Shown: in pieces, positions 24,682 through 32,831 of the stretch
Layout of the letters: the number at the start of each line of letters is the position of its first letter
Numbering within the stretch: the first letter of the stretch is position 1
Assembly: GCF_004327285.1 (NCBI RefSeq)
Contig: NZ_QJUI01000008.1
Coordinates: 185,540 to 249,539, forward strand
DNA from: Phytopseudomonas daroniae
GTDB lineage: Bacteria > Pseudomonadota > Gammaproteobacteria > Pseudomonadales > Pseudomonadaceae
Direction: 5' to 3'
Length of the DNA stretch: 64,000 nucleotides
Position numbers and translations under genes: made by a program
The notes under the pieces: generated by a model
Told to the model about the DNA's origin: nothing
The model's input: only the letters and a program-made list of their open reading frames with translations
Databases searched by the model: none

Positions 24682-25749
24682 ATGACTGCCCTGAAGAACG
24701 ACCGTTTCCTGCGTGCTCTGCTCAAGCAACCCGTCGACGTCACGCCGGTGTGGATGATGCGTCAGGCCGGTCGTTACCTGCCCGAGTACCGGGCCAGCCG
24801 GGCCAGGGCCGGCGATTTCATGAGCCTGATGATGAACCCCGAGTTCGCCTGCGAAGTCACCCTGCAGCCGCTGGATCGTTATCCGCAGCTGGACGCGGCG
24901 ATCCTGTTCTCCGACATCCTCACCATTCCCCACGCCATGGGCCAGGGCCTGTATTTCGAGACCGGCGAGGGGCCGCGTTTTCGCAAGGTGATCGACAACG
25001 CCGCCGATGTCGACGCGCTGCCGATTCCCGATCCGGAAAAGGATCTCGGTTACGTGATGGATGCGGTACGTACCATCAAGTCGGCATTGGGTGGCCGTGT
25101 GCCGCTGATCGGTTTCTCGGGCAGCCCGTGGACGCTGGCGACCTATATGGTCGAGGGCGGCTCGTCGAAAGACTTCCGCAAAATCAAGGCCATGCTCTAC
25201 GACAACCCGCAGGCCATGCACGCACTGCTCGACAAGCTGGCGCAGTCGGTCACGGCCTATCTCAACGGGCAGATTCGCGCGGGCGCGCAAGCAGTGCAGA
25301 TATTCGACACCTGGGGCGGCAACCTGTCGTCAGCGGCTTACCAGACGTTCTCCCTGGCTTACATGCAGAAGATCGTCGACGGCCTGATCCGCGAGCATGA
25401 CGGGCGCACCATCCCGGTGATCCTGTTCACCAAGAATGGCGGATTGTGGCTGGAGTCGATGGCGGCTACCGGTGCCGACGCGCTGGGGCTGGACTGGAGC
25501 TGTGACATCGGCGAAGCGCGCAGCCGCGTCGGCGCCCAGGTGGCGCTGCAAGGCAATATGGATCCCACCGTGCTGTATGCCAAGCCTGCGGCGATCCGCG
25601 CCGAGGTCGCGCGCATTCTCGCCAGCTACGGCACTGGCAGCGGCCACGTGTTCAACCTGGGACACGGCATCACCCCGGAAGTCGACCCGGCCCATGCCGG
25701 CGCCTTCCTCGAGGCCGTGCACGAGCTGTCGGCGGCGTATCACCGCTGA
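24682..25749 (+). CDS. hemE: Uroporphyrinogen decarboxylase
   Basis: A 355-residue cytosolic enzyme that removes four acetate carboxyl groups from uroporphyrinogen III to give coproporphyrinogen III. The conserved N-terminal [16 protein letters not shown] holds the substrate-binding Arg residues. [14 protein letters not shown] carries the catalytic Asp, and [13 protein letters not shown] and [11 protein letters not shown] are further family signatures. The ATG at 24682 gives the normal N-terminus; the frame runs open upstream to 24490 through the terminator and was not used. In P. aeruginosa hemE is next to gltD, so the gldA-cyn block appears inserted between them here. Confidence 0.97.
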   Translation: MTALKNDRFLRALLKQPVDVTPVWMMRQAGRYLPEYRASRARAGDFMSLMMNPEFACEVTLQPLDRYPQLDAAILFSDILTIPHAMGQGLYFETGEGPRFRKVIDNAADVDALPIPDPEKDLGYVMDAVRTIKSALGGRVPLIGFSGSPWTLATYMVEGGSSKDFRKIKAMLYDNPQAMHALLDKLAQSVTAYLNGQIRAGAQAVQIFDTWGGNLSSAAYQTFSLAYMQKIVDGLIREHDGRTIPVILFTKNGGLWLESMAATGADALGLDWSCDIGEARSRVGAQVALQGNMDPTVLYAKPAAIRAEVARILASYGTGSGHVFNLGHGITPEVDPAHAGAFLEAVHELSAAYHR

Positions 25750-25771
25750 CCGTTCGAGAGGGGGCGCTTGC

Positions 25772-26290
25772 ATGTCCTTCGATACCGGTATCTTCATCGC
25801 GCTTCTGGCCTTGCTGGTTTCCTGCGTCAGCATGGGAGTCAGCCTATACAACGTCGTGCGGGATCGGGCTCGGATAAAGGCCTATTCGTCCATCTACTAC
25901 GACCACTCCCGAAGCCTGGAGCCCGATCCAAGCCTGCGTATTCGTGTCGTCAATGTAGGAAGGCGGCCGGTGATGCTCGCCTACCTGGTGAAGTCAAGCC
26001 GAGAGGGGGAGTGGGCCAGCACATTGCGGCCGATACAGCCGCCTGAGGAGAGTGGAGGTCAGCTTGGCGTGTGGATCGATAAGGCTATGCTGGCTCAGCA
26101 TTCCGCCCTGCGTCTTGCCGAAAGAGAGGTATTCGAGATGCTGATCCATCGGGAAGATTATGGTTTCCACTTATGCAATTGCTCTGGAGATAGTGTGCTG
26201 GAGGCCGAGAAGCTCTATGTCGAGGACGTCCAGGGGCGCCGCTATTTCGTCAAGGGTTCCAGGAAGAACATTGCGCGGCTGATCTCGTAA
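25772..26290 (+). CDS. Hypothetical membrane-anchored protein
   Basis: A 172-residue protein with one N-terminal membrane segment (about residues 7-28, IFIALLALLVSCVSMGVSLY), then a soluble domain with LRIRVVNVGRRPVML, typical of small beta-sandwich domains that begin with an N-V-G-R-R/P motif. Two Cys in a CNC triplet lie near residue 137. The ATG follows GAGAGGGGG at suitable spacing. It starts 22 bases after hemE and may be read through from it. G+C content is visibly lower than in neighbouring genes, which suggests acquisition. No family could be named with confidence. Confidence 0.75.
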   Translation: MSFDTGIFIALLALLVSCVSMGVSLYNVVRDRARIKAYSSIYYDHSRSLEPDPSLRIRVVNVGRRPVMLAYLVKSSREGEWASTLRPIQPPEESGGQLGVWIDKAMLAQHSALRLAEREVFEMLIHREDYGFHLCNCSGDSVLEAEKLYVEDVQGRRYFVKGSRKNIARLIS

Positions 26291-26349
26291 TCGGAGTTGG
26301 CCGATTCCCAGCCGAGATCCCGATCTTTTCGCAAGTCCATTGGCTTGAC

Positions 26350-26705
26350 CCATGCCGTCCACTTTCCTTCCAACCATAACGTTCTGTCATGGTAACGCTC
26401 CTGGTTCTGGTGGTGCGCCACGCTGATGATCGTGGTGTTCGGCCAGCAGCAGGTAGAGGTTGTCTTCGTTGGCGTTGTCCAGTGCCAAGATGGCTTCGTC
26501 GAGGAACAGGTAGTCGGGGCGGTGCAGCAGCACGTGGGCGAAGGCCAGGCGTTGCTGTTCGCCGGGGCGGCAGGCGTTTTCCCAGTGGTCGCTGTGCGCC
26601 AGCTTGCCGGCAGCCGTGCAGTCGCACCTGCTCCAGCGCTTCGGTGCAACGCTGGTCGTTGAAGGCATCCCTCGGCGGCGGGGTAGCAGAGTGCACCTCG
26701 CATGC
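26350..26705 (-). pseudogene. Decayed ABC transporter ATPase, YddA/SbmA-like C-terminal remnant
   Basis: Pieces of one ABC ATPase domain are spread over three minus-strand frames. RGALCYPAA is in one frame, then DAFNDQRCTEALEQVRL in a second, then NACRPGEQQRLAFAHVLLHR with PDYLFLDEAILALDNANE in a third, and finally TTIISVAHH and TLWLEGKW back in the first. The pieces are in the right order for the signature, Walker B and H-loop of an exporter of the SbmA/YddA class (permease-ATPase fusion). The signature reads GEQQRLAFA, Walker B DEAILALD. At least three frame changes and the absence of the membrane part and Walker A show that the gene is dead. Confidence 0.8.
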
Positions 26706-26723
26706 GCCGCTAAGGCTGCTCGC

Positions 26724-27182
26724 TCACGGGGCGGCAAGTCTGCTGTTTGCCCGGGGCTGGTGCAAGCGTACGCCGATCAGGGTGTCGTCTTCACCGTGCT
26801 CGAACTGGGCGTCCTTTGGCTTGGGCTTGCCCTTGAACAGGGACGGGTTGCTGGAAAACCCGACTGGCTCGAGGGGAATTCCTCGCGGGCTGAGGTCGAG
26901 TCGGCCGTTACCGTTGCTGTCCTGAAACAACTGCAGGGCGAAGCGCCCGGGGGGCACGTCCTTGAGGATCAGTTGCTCCCCTTCGCCCTGCAGCTCACGC
27001 AGCATCGGCTCCCAGCTTTCCTGATCGGCGGCCACCAGGGCCAGGTACAGCGTGGCGGCGCTCTGGTTGTCCTCCACGCGTATCAGCAGATCGCCCGCCT
27101 GTGCCGATAAAGACCCGAGCAGGAGAACCACTACGCAGACCGTGCAGCCTTTGGTTACGATTTGAAGAATTCTCTGTGGCAT
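26724..27182 (-). CDS. DUF2141 family exported protein
   Basis: A 152-residue periplasmic protein. A signal peptide covers about residues 1-29 (cleavage after SAQA). The mature part has the DUF2141 layout of a small beta-sandwich: LLIRVEDNQSAATLYLAL, then VPPGRFALQLFQDSNGNGRLD, then FSSNPSLFKGKPKPKDAQFE. The acidic DSNGNGRLD loop resembles a calcium-binding turn. Molecular function is unknown for the family. The start codon is 31 bases from the start of the divergent darA-like gene, so both promoters must overlap this short region or the neighbouring 5' ends. Confidence 0.8.
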   Translation of the reverse strand: MPQRILQIVTKGCTVCVVVLLLGSLSAQAGDLLIRVEDNQSAATLYLALVAADQESWEPMLRELQGEGEQLILKDVPPGRFALQLFQDSNGNGRLDLSPRGIPLEPVGFSSNPSLFKGKPKPKDAQFEHGEDDTLIGVRLHQPRANSRLAAP

Positions 27183-27213
27183 AATCCGCCCATTTTGCAG
27201 GGATTCGCTTTAA

Positions 27214-28131
27214 ATGCGTCAGGTTCTAGTCGTTCACTTCTCACAGACTGGCCAATTGAACCGCCTGGTGCAATCGGTCTGTGCGCCGTTGCAGGCGAGT
27301 GACGGCATCCAGGTGGATTTCCTGGCGCTGGAGCCGGCCAAGCCTTTTCCCTTTCCGTGGCCCTTTCTCGGCTTCTTTCGGATCTTCCCGGAAACCGTGC
27401 TGATGCAACCGCAGCCCCTGTTGCCGCTGGCAATCGATGCCGACAAGGATTACGACCTGGTGATTCTCGCCTATCAGGTGTGGTTTCTGTCGCCGTCGTT
27501 GCCGTTCACCAGTTTCCTCGCGACGCCCGAGGCCGCGCGGCTGTTGCAGGATACGCCCGTGGTGACCCTGATCGGCTGCCGCAATATGTGGCTGATGGCC
27601 CAGGAAAAGGTCAAGACGCGCCTGCAGGCGTTGGGCGCAAAACTGGTCGACAACGTGGTGCTGACCGATGCCTGCGGCACGGCGGCGAGTTTCCTGGCCA
27701 CTCCGTTGTGGATGTTCACCGGTCGACAGAAACCTTACAGCTGGGTGCCGCGCGCCGGTATCGACGAGACGCAGATGGCCGATGCCAGCCGCTTCGGCGA
27801 TGCCATGGCGCGCCGCCTGCTGGCTGACGAGCAGCCCATCGAGCAGCCGATGCTCAGCGGCCTGGGTGCGGTGAAGGTGGATGAAAAGCTGATCGCCAGC
27901 GAAAAGGTCGGCAATCGCAGCTTCACCCTGTGGAGCCGGCTGCTTGCCGCCCTCGGCCCGCAGCAGAGCAAGCGCCGTGGCGCCGGGCTGGTGGTGTACA
28001 TCGTGTTCCTGATCTGCCTGATTCTGACCGTGGTGCCGATCAGTGCCCTGTTGAAAAAAGTGTTGGCCCCGCTGTTCAAGGCGCGAATCCAGCGTGAAAA
28101 GGCCTACTTCGCCGGCCCGTCCGGCGAGTGA
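27214..28131 (+). CDS. darA: DarA-like dialkylresorcinol aromatase/condensing protein
   Basis: A 305-residue protein starting with a flavodoxin-like fold (VLVVHFSQTGQLNRLVQSV, residues 4-22, the phosphate-loop position). It has a C-terminal membrane segment near 258-280 (GLVVYIVFLICLILTVVPIS). This architecture fits the DarA family of dialkylresorcinol (DAR) loci, in which DarB makes a 1,3-cyclohexanedione and DarA is thought to aromatise it to a resorcinol. A flavin-linked oxidation agrees with the fold (inference). AGGGA precedes the ATG. It is the first gene of a four-gene plus-strand operon, 19 bases before the DarB-like gene. Confidence 0.78.
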   Translation: MRQVLVVHFSQTGQLNRLVQSVCAPLQASDGIQVDFLALEPAKPFPFPWPFLGFFRIFPETVLMQPQPLLPLAIDADKDYDLVILAYQVWFLSPSLPFTSFLATPEAARLLQDTPVVTLIGCRNMWLMAQEKVKTRLQALGAKLVDNVVLTDACGTAASFLATPLWMFTGRQKPYSWVPRAGIDETQMADASRFGDAMARRLLADEQPIEQPMLSGLGAVKVDEKLIASEKVGNRSFTLWSRLLAALGPQQSKRRGAGLVVYIVFLICLILTVVPISALLKKVLAPLFKARIQREKAYFAGPSGE

Positions 28132-28150
28132 AGTGGTTCGAGGTAATTCC

Positions 28151-29308
28151 GTGGTAACCCCCGTATTCATCAACCGCATCAGTGCTTGCCTGCCCCATGA
28201 CCCGGTCGACAACGAGCAAATGGAAGCTCGTCTCGGCATGGTCGGTGGCAAGCCGTCGCGCGCGCGCAAGCTGGTTTTGCGCCGTAACGGCATCCAGCAG
28301 CGCCACTACGTCATCGACCCACGCAGCGGCGAGCCGAGCATGAGCAATGCGCAGCTCAGCGCCGAGGCGATTCGTGGGCTGGCAGGCGCGGGCTTCGCGC
28401 TGGACAGCCTGGATTGCCTGGTCGCCAGCACCTCCTCGCCCGACCAGATGATGCCCGGCCACGGCGTGATGGTGCATGGCGAACTGGGCAATCCGCCCTG
28501 CGAGGTGGCGACCACGTCAGGTATCTGCCTGTGCGGGATGACCGCGCTGAAATACGCCTGGATGAGCGTGGCCAGTGGCGAAAGCCGCAACGCCGTGGCT
28601 TGCGGCTCCGAAGTGGCGTCGACGCTGATGCAGGCGCGCAACTTCAATGCCGAGTACGAGAGCCGCGTCGACGAACTGGAGAACCATCCGGAAATCGCCT
28701 TCGAGAAGGATTTCCTGCGCTGGATGCTGTCCGACGGCGCTGGCGCCGTGCTGCTGCAGGGTCATCCCAACGCCAGCGGGTTGAGCCTGCGTATCGACTG
28801 GCTGGATATTCTCTCCTTCGCCGACCGGATGCCGGCCTGCATGTATGCCGGCGCCGATATGGAAAACGGCAGCCTGCGTGGCTGGAGCCGCTACGACGCC
28901 GATGAGCGCGCCCGGCAGTCGGTAATGGCGATCAAGCAGGACGTCAAACTGCTCAACGAAAACATCGTCAAGTACACCGTGGAAGAGGCGCTGCGGCGCA
29001 TCATGACGCGCCGTGAGCTGCGCGTGGCGGATATCGACTGGTTCCTGCCGCACTATTCCTCGGAATTCTTCCGTGAACGCTTGGCCGTGGGCCTGGCCAA
29101 TGTCGACCTGCCGATTCCCACTGAGCGCTGGTTCACCAACCTGACCAGCAAGGGCAATACCGGCGCGGCGTCGATCTTCATCATCCTCGACGAGCTGTTC
29201 AACGGCGGGCGCTTGCGCAGCGGCCAGAAGCTGCTGTGCTACGTGCCGGAAAGCGGGCGTTTCTCCAGTGCCTTCATGCATCTCACGGTGGTCGGCCATG
29301 AAGCTTGA
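28151..29308 (+). CDS. darB: DarB-like ketoacyl synthase (KAS III type)
   Basis: A 385-residue thiolase-fold ketosynthase. The active-site Cys lies in TSGICLCGMTALKYAW near residue 130, the His in DWFLPHYSSEFF, and the Asn in LTSKGNTGAASIF, the Cys-His-Asn triad of KAS III enzymes. In DAR pathways this enzyme joins two beta-ketoacyl chains into a cyclohexanedione. GTG 28151 was chosen after GAGGTAATTCC; an upstream ATG at 28094 lies within darA and would add 19 residues unlike the family. Its end overlaps the next gene by 11 bases. Confidence 0.82.
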   Translation: MVTPVFINRISACLPHDPVDNEQMEARLGMVGGKPSRARKLVLRRNGIQQRHYVIDPRSGEPSMSNAQLSAEAIRGLAGAGFALDSLDCLVASTSSPDQMMPGHGVMVHGELGNPPCEVATTSGICLCGMTALKYAWMSVASGESRNAVACGSEVASTLMQARNFNAEYESRVDELENHPEIAFEKDFLRWMLSDGAGAVLLQGHPNASGLSLRIDWLDILSFADRMPACMYAGADMENGSLRGWSRYDADERARQSVMAIKQDVKLLNENIVKYTVEEALRRIMTRRELRVADIDWFLPHYSSEFFRERLAVGLANVDLPIPTERWFTNLTSKGNTGAASIFIILDELFNGGRLRSGQKLLCYVPESGRFSSAFMHLTVVGHEA

Positions 29309-29705
29309 CGAGGTTCCTCAGGATCACAGCTCCACCTATGGCGGCCACAGCAAACTGGTCTATGCCGTGGATGCCAGCGGCCATTACCAGGGTACCCAGA
29401 GCGATGGCTGGGAGCCCGAAGCCTATGCCACGCAATTGGCGGTGGCCGAGCTCGAGGCCCAGGCGGCCGAGGCTGAGGCGGCCTGGCGTCGCGGCGAGCT
29501 GTCGCCGCTGAAATGCCTGATGTACCGCTACCGCATGGACGAACCGGCGCTGGCGCAGATAGCCGGGCTCTGGCAATGGCGCGTGCGGCGGCATTTTCGT
29601 CCGGAGATCTACCGGCGCCTGAGCACCGCGCTGCTGGCGCGTTATGCCGAAGCCTTCGGCCTGTCCGTCGACGAGTTGCGTCGCTATCAGAAGGAAACAC
29701 CATGA
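29298..29705 (+). CDS. Small unknown protein of the dar operon
   Basis: A 135-residue protein without a signal peptide or membrane segment. The middle is an Ala/Glu-rich helix (LAVAELEAQAAEAEAAWRRG, near residues 44-63), followed by a Tyr/Arg-rich helical region (CLMYRYRMDEPALAQIAGL and WQWRVRRHFRPEIYRRLSTA). The C-terminus (YAEAFGLSVDELRRYQ) resembles the end of a helix-turn-helix, but no full DNA-binding domain is evident. It overlaps darB by 11 bases and the BtrH-type gene by four, so it is made together with them. It may be a scaffold or carrier-protein partner; this is a guess. No family recognised. Confidence 0.7.
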   Translation: MKLDEVPQDHSSTYGGHSKLVYAVDASGHYQGTQSDGWEPEAYATQLAVAELEAQAAEAEAAWRRGELSPLKCLMYRYRMDEPALAQIAGLWQWRVRRHFRPEIYRRLSTALLARYAEAFGLSVDELRRYQKETP

Positions 29706-30703
29706 GCGCGTTCGAGCACCGTCAGAGCGCCCACTGCGAAAGCGGCGTCATGGCCAGTCTGCTGACCCATGCCGGCCTGCCGATGAGTGAGCCCATGGCG
29801 TTCGGCCTGGCATCCGGCCTGGCTTTTGCCTACCTGCCGATCGTCAAGCTCGGCGGCATGCCGCTGATTGCCTACCGCATGCCGCCCCGTCACCTGATCA
29901 AGACCCTGAGCAAGCGTCTGGGCGTGCGCCTGACCAGCCGTACCTTCTCCAGTCCCGAGGAGGGCCGTCTCGCCTTGGATGCCGCCCTCGACAGCGGTCG
30001 CCTGGCCGGGCTGCAGAGTTCGGTGTTCTGGCTGCCGTATTTCCCGCCAGAGATGCGCTTTCACTTCAATGCTCACAACCTGCTGGCCTATGGGCGCGAG
30101 GGCAACGAATACCTGCTCAGCGATCCGGTGTTCGAGACGCCGGTGCGTTGCGCTGCCGAGGATCTGCAGAAGGCGCGTTTCGCCAAGGGCGCCCTGGCGG
30201 CCAAGGGGCTGATGTATTACCTGGACGACGTCTCGCCCGACCAGGACTGGGAGCGGCTGATTCGCAAGAGTGTGTTGTCCACCTCGCGCATCCTCGATGG
30301 CATGCCATTGCCGTGGATCGGCATTCGCGGCATCGGGCACCTGGCCAAGCGCGTCGAGGCGCTCGATCCGGTGCAGGTCAAGTACAACCGTCTGTACCTC
30401 ACCCATATCGTGCGCATGCAGGAAGAAATCGGCACCGGTGGCGCGGGTTTCCGCTTCATGTACGCGAGCTTTCTGCAGGAGGCCGGCGAGAAGCTCGGTG
30501 ATGCCACGCTGCAAGAGGCCTCGGTACGCATGACCGCGGTGGGCGATGACTGGCGCCAGTTCGCCTCGGCGTGCGTGCGGGCCAGCCGTAGCAAGGGCGA
30601 GGCGCCGGATTTCAGGCCGATCGCCGAGATGCTGCGCGGCATTGCCAGCCAGGAACGTGTCTTGATGAAAGAACTCGGGGCCTGGGCCAGGCGCAAGGGT
30701 TGA
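29702..30703 (+). CDS. BtrH N-terminal domain protein, candidate acyltransferase
   Basis: A 333-residue soluble protein. The N-terminus QSAHCESGVMASLLTHAG (His11, Cys12) and the following GLASGLAFAYLP match the BtrH N-terminal domain, a papain-like fold. In butirosin synthesis BtrH transfers an acyl group from an acyl carrier protein to an amine. A central DPVF and the C-terminal helical half are less conserved. ATG 29702 overlaps the upstream stop by four bases; the frame is open to 29513 but that part lies in the upstream gene. In this locus it may transfer an ACP-bound acyl chain to the resorcinol (inference, see findings). Confidence 0.75.
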   Translation: MSAFEHRQSAHCESGVMASLLTHAGLPMSEPMAFGLASGLAFAYLPIVKLGGMPLIAYRMPPRHLIKTLSKRLGVRLTSRTFSSPEEGRLALDAALDSGRLAGLQSSVFWLPYFPPEMRFHFNAHNLLAYGREGNEYLLSDPVFETPVRCAAEDLQKARFAKGALAAKGLMYYLDDVSPDQDWERLIRKSVLSTSRILDGMPLPWIGIRGIGHLAKRVEALDPVQVKYNRLYLTHIVRMQEEIGTGGAGFRFMYASFLQEAGEKLGDATLQEASVRMTAVGDDWRQFASACVRASRSKGEAPDFRPIAEMLRGIASQERVLMKELGAWARRKG

Positions 30704-30767
30704 GCCAGGGCTGCAGTAAGGCGATAGCGGCCGTTCGAAATTTGTATCGGATGTGCCGGCCAAATGT

Positions 30768-30842
30768 CGGATTACGCTTCGCTAATCCAACCTACGAGGC
30801 CATGGCACGAATGTAGCCTGGATTAGCCGCAGGCGTAATCCG
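30768..30842. repeat. REP-like inverted repeat (GGATTACGCTTCGCTAATCC type)
   Basis: CGGATTACGC...TAATCC at 30768-30788 faces GGATTAGCCGCAGGCGTAATCCG in inverse orientation at 30820-30842. The same family occurs at 60953-61040 and 63724-63878. It lies between the convergent dar operon and the short KS-like gene and may serve as a two-way transcript end. Confidence 0.8.
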
Positions 30843-30913
30843 GGGCCGAAGGCCTGATCCTTCGTTCAATGCGGATCATCGACTGGCCGCTCCCGCCATA
30901 CAGCAGTCGCTTT

Positions 30914-31465
30914 TTATAGCTGCAACAGCAGCACGTCGATCCCCGCCGTTAGCTCGGCAAAATCTGCCGCTTTGCTCAGCCCATTGATCAGCACCGCCTG
31001 GGCTACGAACTCGTCGTTCTCGTCGATCACCACCAGCAGCGCCTGGCTGACCAGGCCGTCGGCCAGATCCAGTCCGGCCAATGCCTGCAGCTGTTTCCAG
31101 GCACGCGGGCCGGCGCCGATAAACAGGTTCGGTCCCTCCAGCCCCAGTTGGGCCGCGACGTGGAAGCCGGCAGCATTGCTGACGCTGTTGACGAATTCGA
31201 AGGGCTTGGGCTGAAGCTGGCGGACACACACCGCGTCGAGCAGTGAACCCATGGTTACCCGTGCCGGGTAGCGTGATGCCAGATACAGCCCGCAATCTCG
31301 ACGCACCTGCGCCTTGAGAGGGGCGGTGCACAGCAGCGCCTGGAGAATCAGCCGATCGATGCGCCGCGGCGGGCTGTTCAGCCATTCACCCAGGGCGGCC
31401 TTCAGATCCTTATCGGAGCAGCTGGCGTTGCCGCGAACGCTGCAGGCGGCAATGGCTGCGCTCAT
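30914..31465 (-). CDS. Short beta-ketoacyl synthase-like protein (N-terminal KS-like domain)
   Basis: A 183-residue protein that looks like the N-terminal half of a ketoacyl synthase or chain-length factor: LLQALLCTAPLKAQVRRDCG, then FVNSVSNAAGFHVAAQLGL, where the catalytic Cys position of a true KS (ACTS) reads SNAAG. It therefore lacks the nucleophile. It overlaps the upstream KS gene by four bases, as KS/chain-length-factor pairs do, so it is probably the non-catalytic partner. It is shorter than normal chain-length factors (about 230-400 residues). It is the last gene of the minus-strand block at 30.9-35.3 kb. Confidence 0.65.
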   Translation of the reverse strand: MSAAIAACSVRGNASCSDKDLKAALGEWLNSPPRRIDRLILQALLCTAPLKAQVRRDCGLYLASRYPARVTMGSLLDAVCVRQLQPKPFEFVNSVSNAAGFHVAAQLGLEGPNLFIGAGPRAWKQLQALAGLDLADGLVSQALLVVIDENDEFVAQAVLINGLSKAADFAELTAGIDVLLLQL

Positions 31466-32568
31466 GACGCTTCTCCCGTGCAGCGCTGCAGCACCAGGCT
31501 GGCGTTGTTGCCGCCGAAGCCGAAGAAGTTGGCCAGCAGCAGGCTGTCATCGGCGATGGCGAGCGGCCCGGCCGGCAGTGGAAGCAGAGCTTCGTCGGTG
31601 TAATCGCACGTCGGCAGATGCGCGAGGTTGTGCACCAGCAGCAGGGTTTCAGCGAGGCCGCAGGCGCCCAGGGTATGTCCGAGCCAGGGCTTGAGCACGC
31701 ACAGTGGCGGCAGCGCAGCGCCGTACAGCAGGCGCACGCCGTTGCTCTCGGCTCGGTCGTTGGCGCCGGTGGCGGTGCCGTGCAGTTTCACCAGACCGAT
31801 CCGCTCGGCGCTCGTGCCAGCGCTGCGCAGGGCTTGGCGCATCACCCAGTCGATATGGCTGCCATCTTCGCGGGTGGTGGTCAGGTTGCTGGTGTCGCAG
31901 GCGCTGAAACCGCCGAGCAGCCTGGCCAAGGGGGCCGGGCCGGGCTCCAGCGCCAGCAGCGTGGCCACGTAGGCCTCGCCGAGAATCAGGCCATCGCGTT
32001 GGGGGTGGAAGGGGCGGTAGTGGCCACTGGCAGAGATCAGATCCAGCGCGCCGAAGCCTTGCTGAGCTACTGCGCTGGGCGTCTCGAAGGCCAGCACCAG
32101 GGCGCGGCGGTAAAGGTTCGCGCCGAGCAGGCGGGCGCCATACAGCAGGCCGTTGGCGGCGCTGGTGCACGCGGTGTTCAGGGTAAAGGTATCGGCGAAG
32201 CCCCAGCGCTCGCGGAGTTGCTCGGCGATCAGGTCGAGGGAGGTCGAGTGATCGGGGTGGAAGCCGCCGTCCTGGCCCACGCGCTCTTCCAGCTCGTTGA
32301 TATCCAGGCTGGTGCTGGCGACGATCAGCAGGCAGTCGTCCAGCGCACTGGCATCCTCGCCAAGTGTCTCGCGGATCAAACGGTCGAAATGCTGATCCCG
32401 GCTCTCGCCCGCCGGCACGCTCAGGTAAGGGCGCGGCTGCTGCAGTTCGTGCAATACGAAGGTATCCGCGTCAGGTAGCACGCCACGCTGCAGAGCCTCA
32501 CTGGCCGCGCGCAGATCGGCGCCGAGTGCACTGTGCAGAGCGCCATGCTGAAGATAGACGGGCGTCAC
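31462..32568 (-). CDS. Beta-ketoacyl-ACP synthase (KS) of the DAR-side fatty acid set
   Basis: A 368-residue KAS I/II-type enzyme. The nucleophile Cys lies in LNTACTSAANGLLYGA near residue 134, the first His in KLHGTATGANDRAESNG, and the second in KPWLGHTLGACGLAET; NFFGFGGNNASLVL closes the fold. It starts at GTG 32568, which overlaps the ACP stop (GTGA). With the adjacent ACP, short KS-like protein and hotdog dehydratase it could extend the chains used by DarB; this role is inferred. It is less like FabF than the 37.3-kb synthase. Confidence 0.85.
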   Translation of the reverse strand: MTPVYLQHGALHSALGADLRAASEALQRGVLPDADTFVLHELQQPRPYLSVPAGESRDQHFDRLIRETLGEDASALDDCLLIVASTSLDINELEERVGQDGGFHPDHSTSLDLIAEQLRERWGFADTFTLNTACTSAANGLLYGARLLGANLYRRALVLAFETPSAVAQQGFGALDLISASGHYRPFHPQRDGLILGEAYVATLLALEPGPAPLARLLGGFSACDTSNLTTTREDGSHIDWVMRQALRSAGTSAERIGLVKLHGTATGANDRAESNGVRLLYGAALPPLCVLKPWLGHTLGACGLAETLLLVHNLAHLPTCDYTDEALLPLPAGPLAIADDSLLLANFFGFGGNNASLVLQRCTGEAS

Positions 32569-32831
32569 TGCTTCTGCCTGATGAAGGCCGCGATGCTGGC
32601 GATGCTGCCCAGGATGCGTCGGCCGTCCTTGGCACCTTCGATGCGCACGCCATAATGCTGTTGCAGTGCCAGCGAGACCTGCAGCGCGTCCAGGCTATCC
32701 ATCTGGATACGGCTCTGCTGGCCGAACAGTGGCTCGTCGTTGTCGATGCTTTGCCAGTCGATGTCGTCTTCCTTGTCGCACTCTCGAATCAGCAATTGCT
32801 TGAGCTTTTCTTCTAGTAGTGTGTCGTCCAT
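32565..32831 (-). CDS. Acyl carrier protein (DAR-side)
   Basis: An 88-residue carrier protein with the phosphopantetheine attachment Ser46 in QMDSLDALQV. The N-terminal helix is LEEKLKQLLIRECDKEDDID and the sequence ends in FIRQKQ. The ATG at 32831 overlaps the permease gene by 19 bases; the frame extends upstream but into the permease, so the family-like start was used. The net charge is more balanced than in FabD-type AcpP, as usual for specialised carriers. It sits directly before the KS it probably serves. Confidence 0.85.
   Translation of the reverse strand: MDDTLLEEKLKQLLIRECDKEDDIDWQSIDNDEPLFGQQSRIQMDSLDALQVSLALQQHYGVRIEGAKDGRRILGSIASIAAFIRQKQ

Noticed and set aside
26389..26925. Plus-strand open frame of 178 codons over the ABC pseudogene and DUF2141 end
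   Set aside because: The encoded sequence is Arg/Gly-rich with no known domain, and the minus strand shows clear ABC ATPase and DUF2141 remains.
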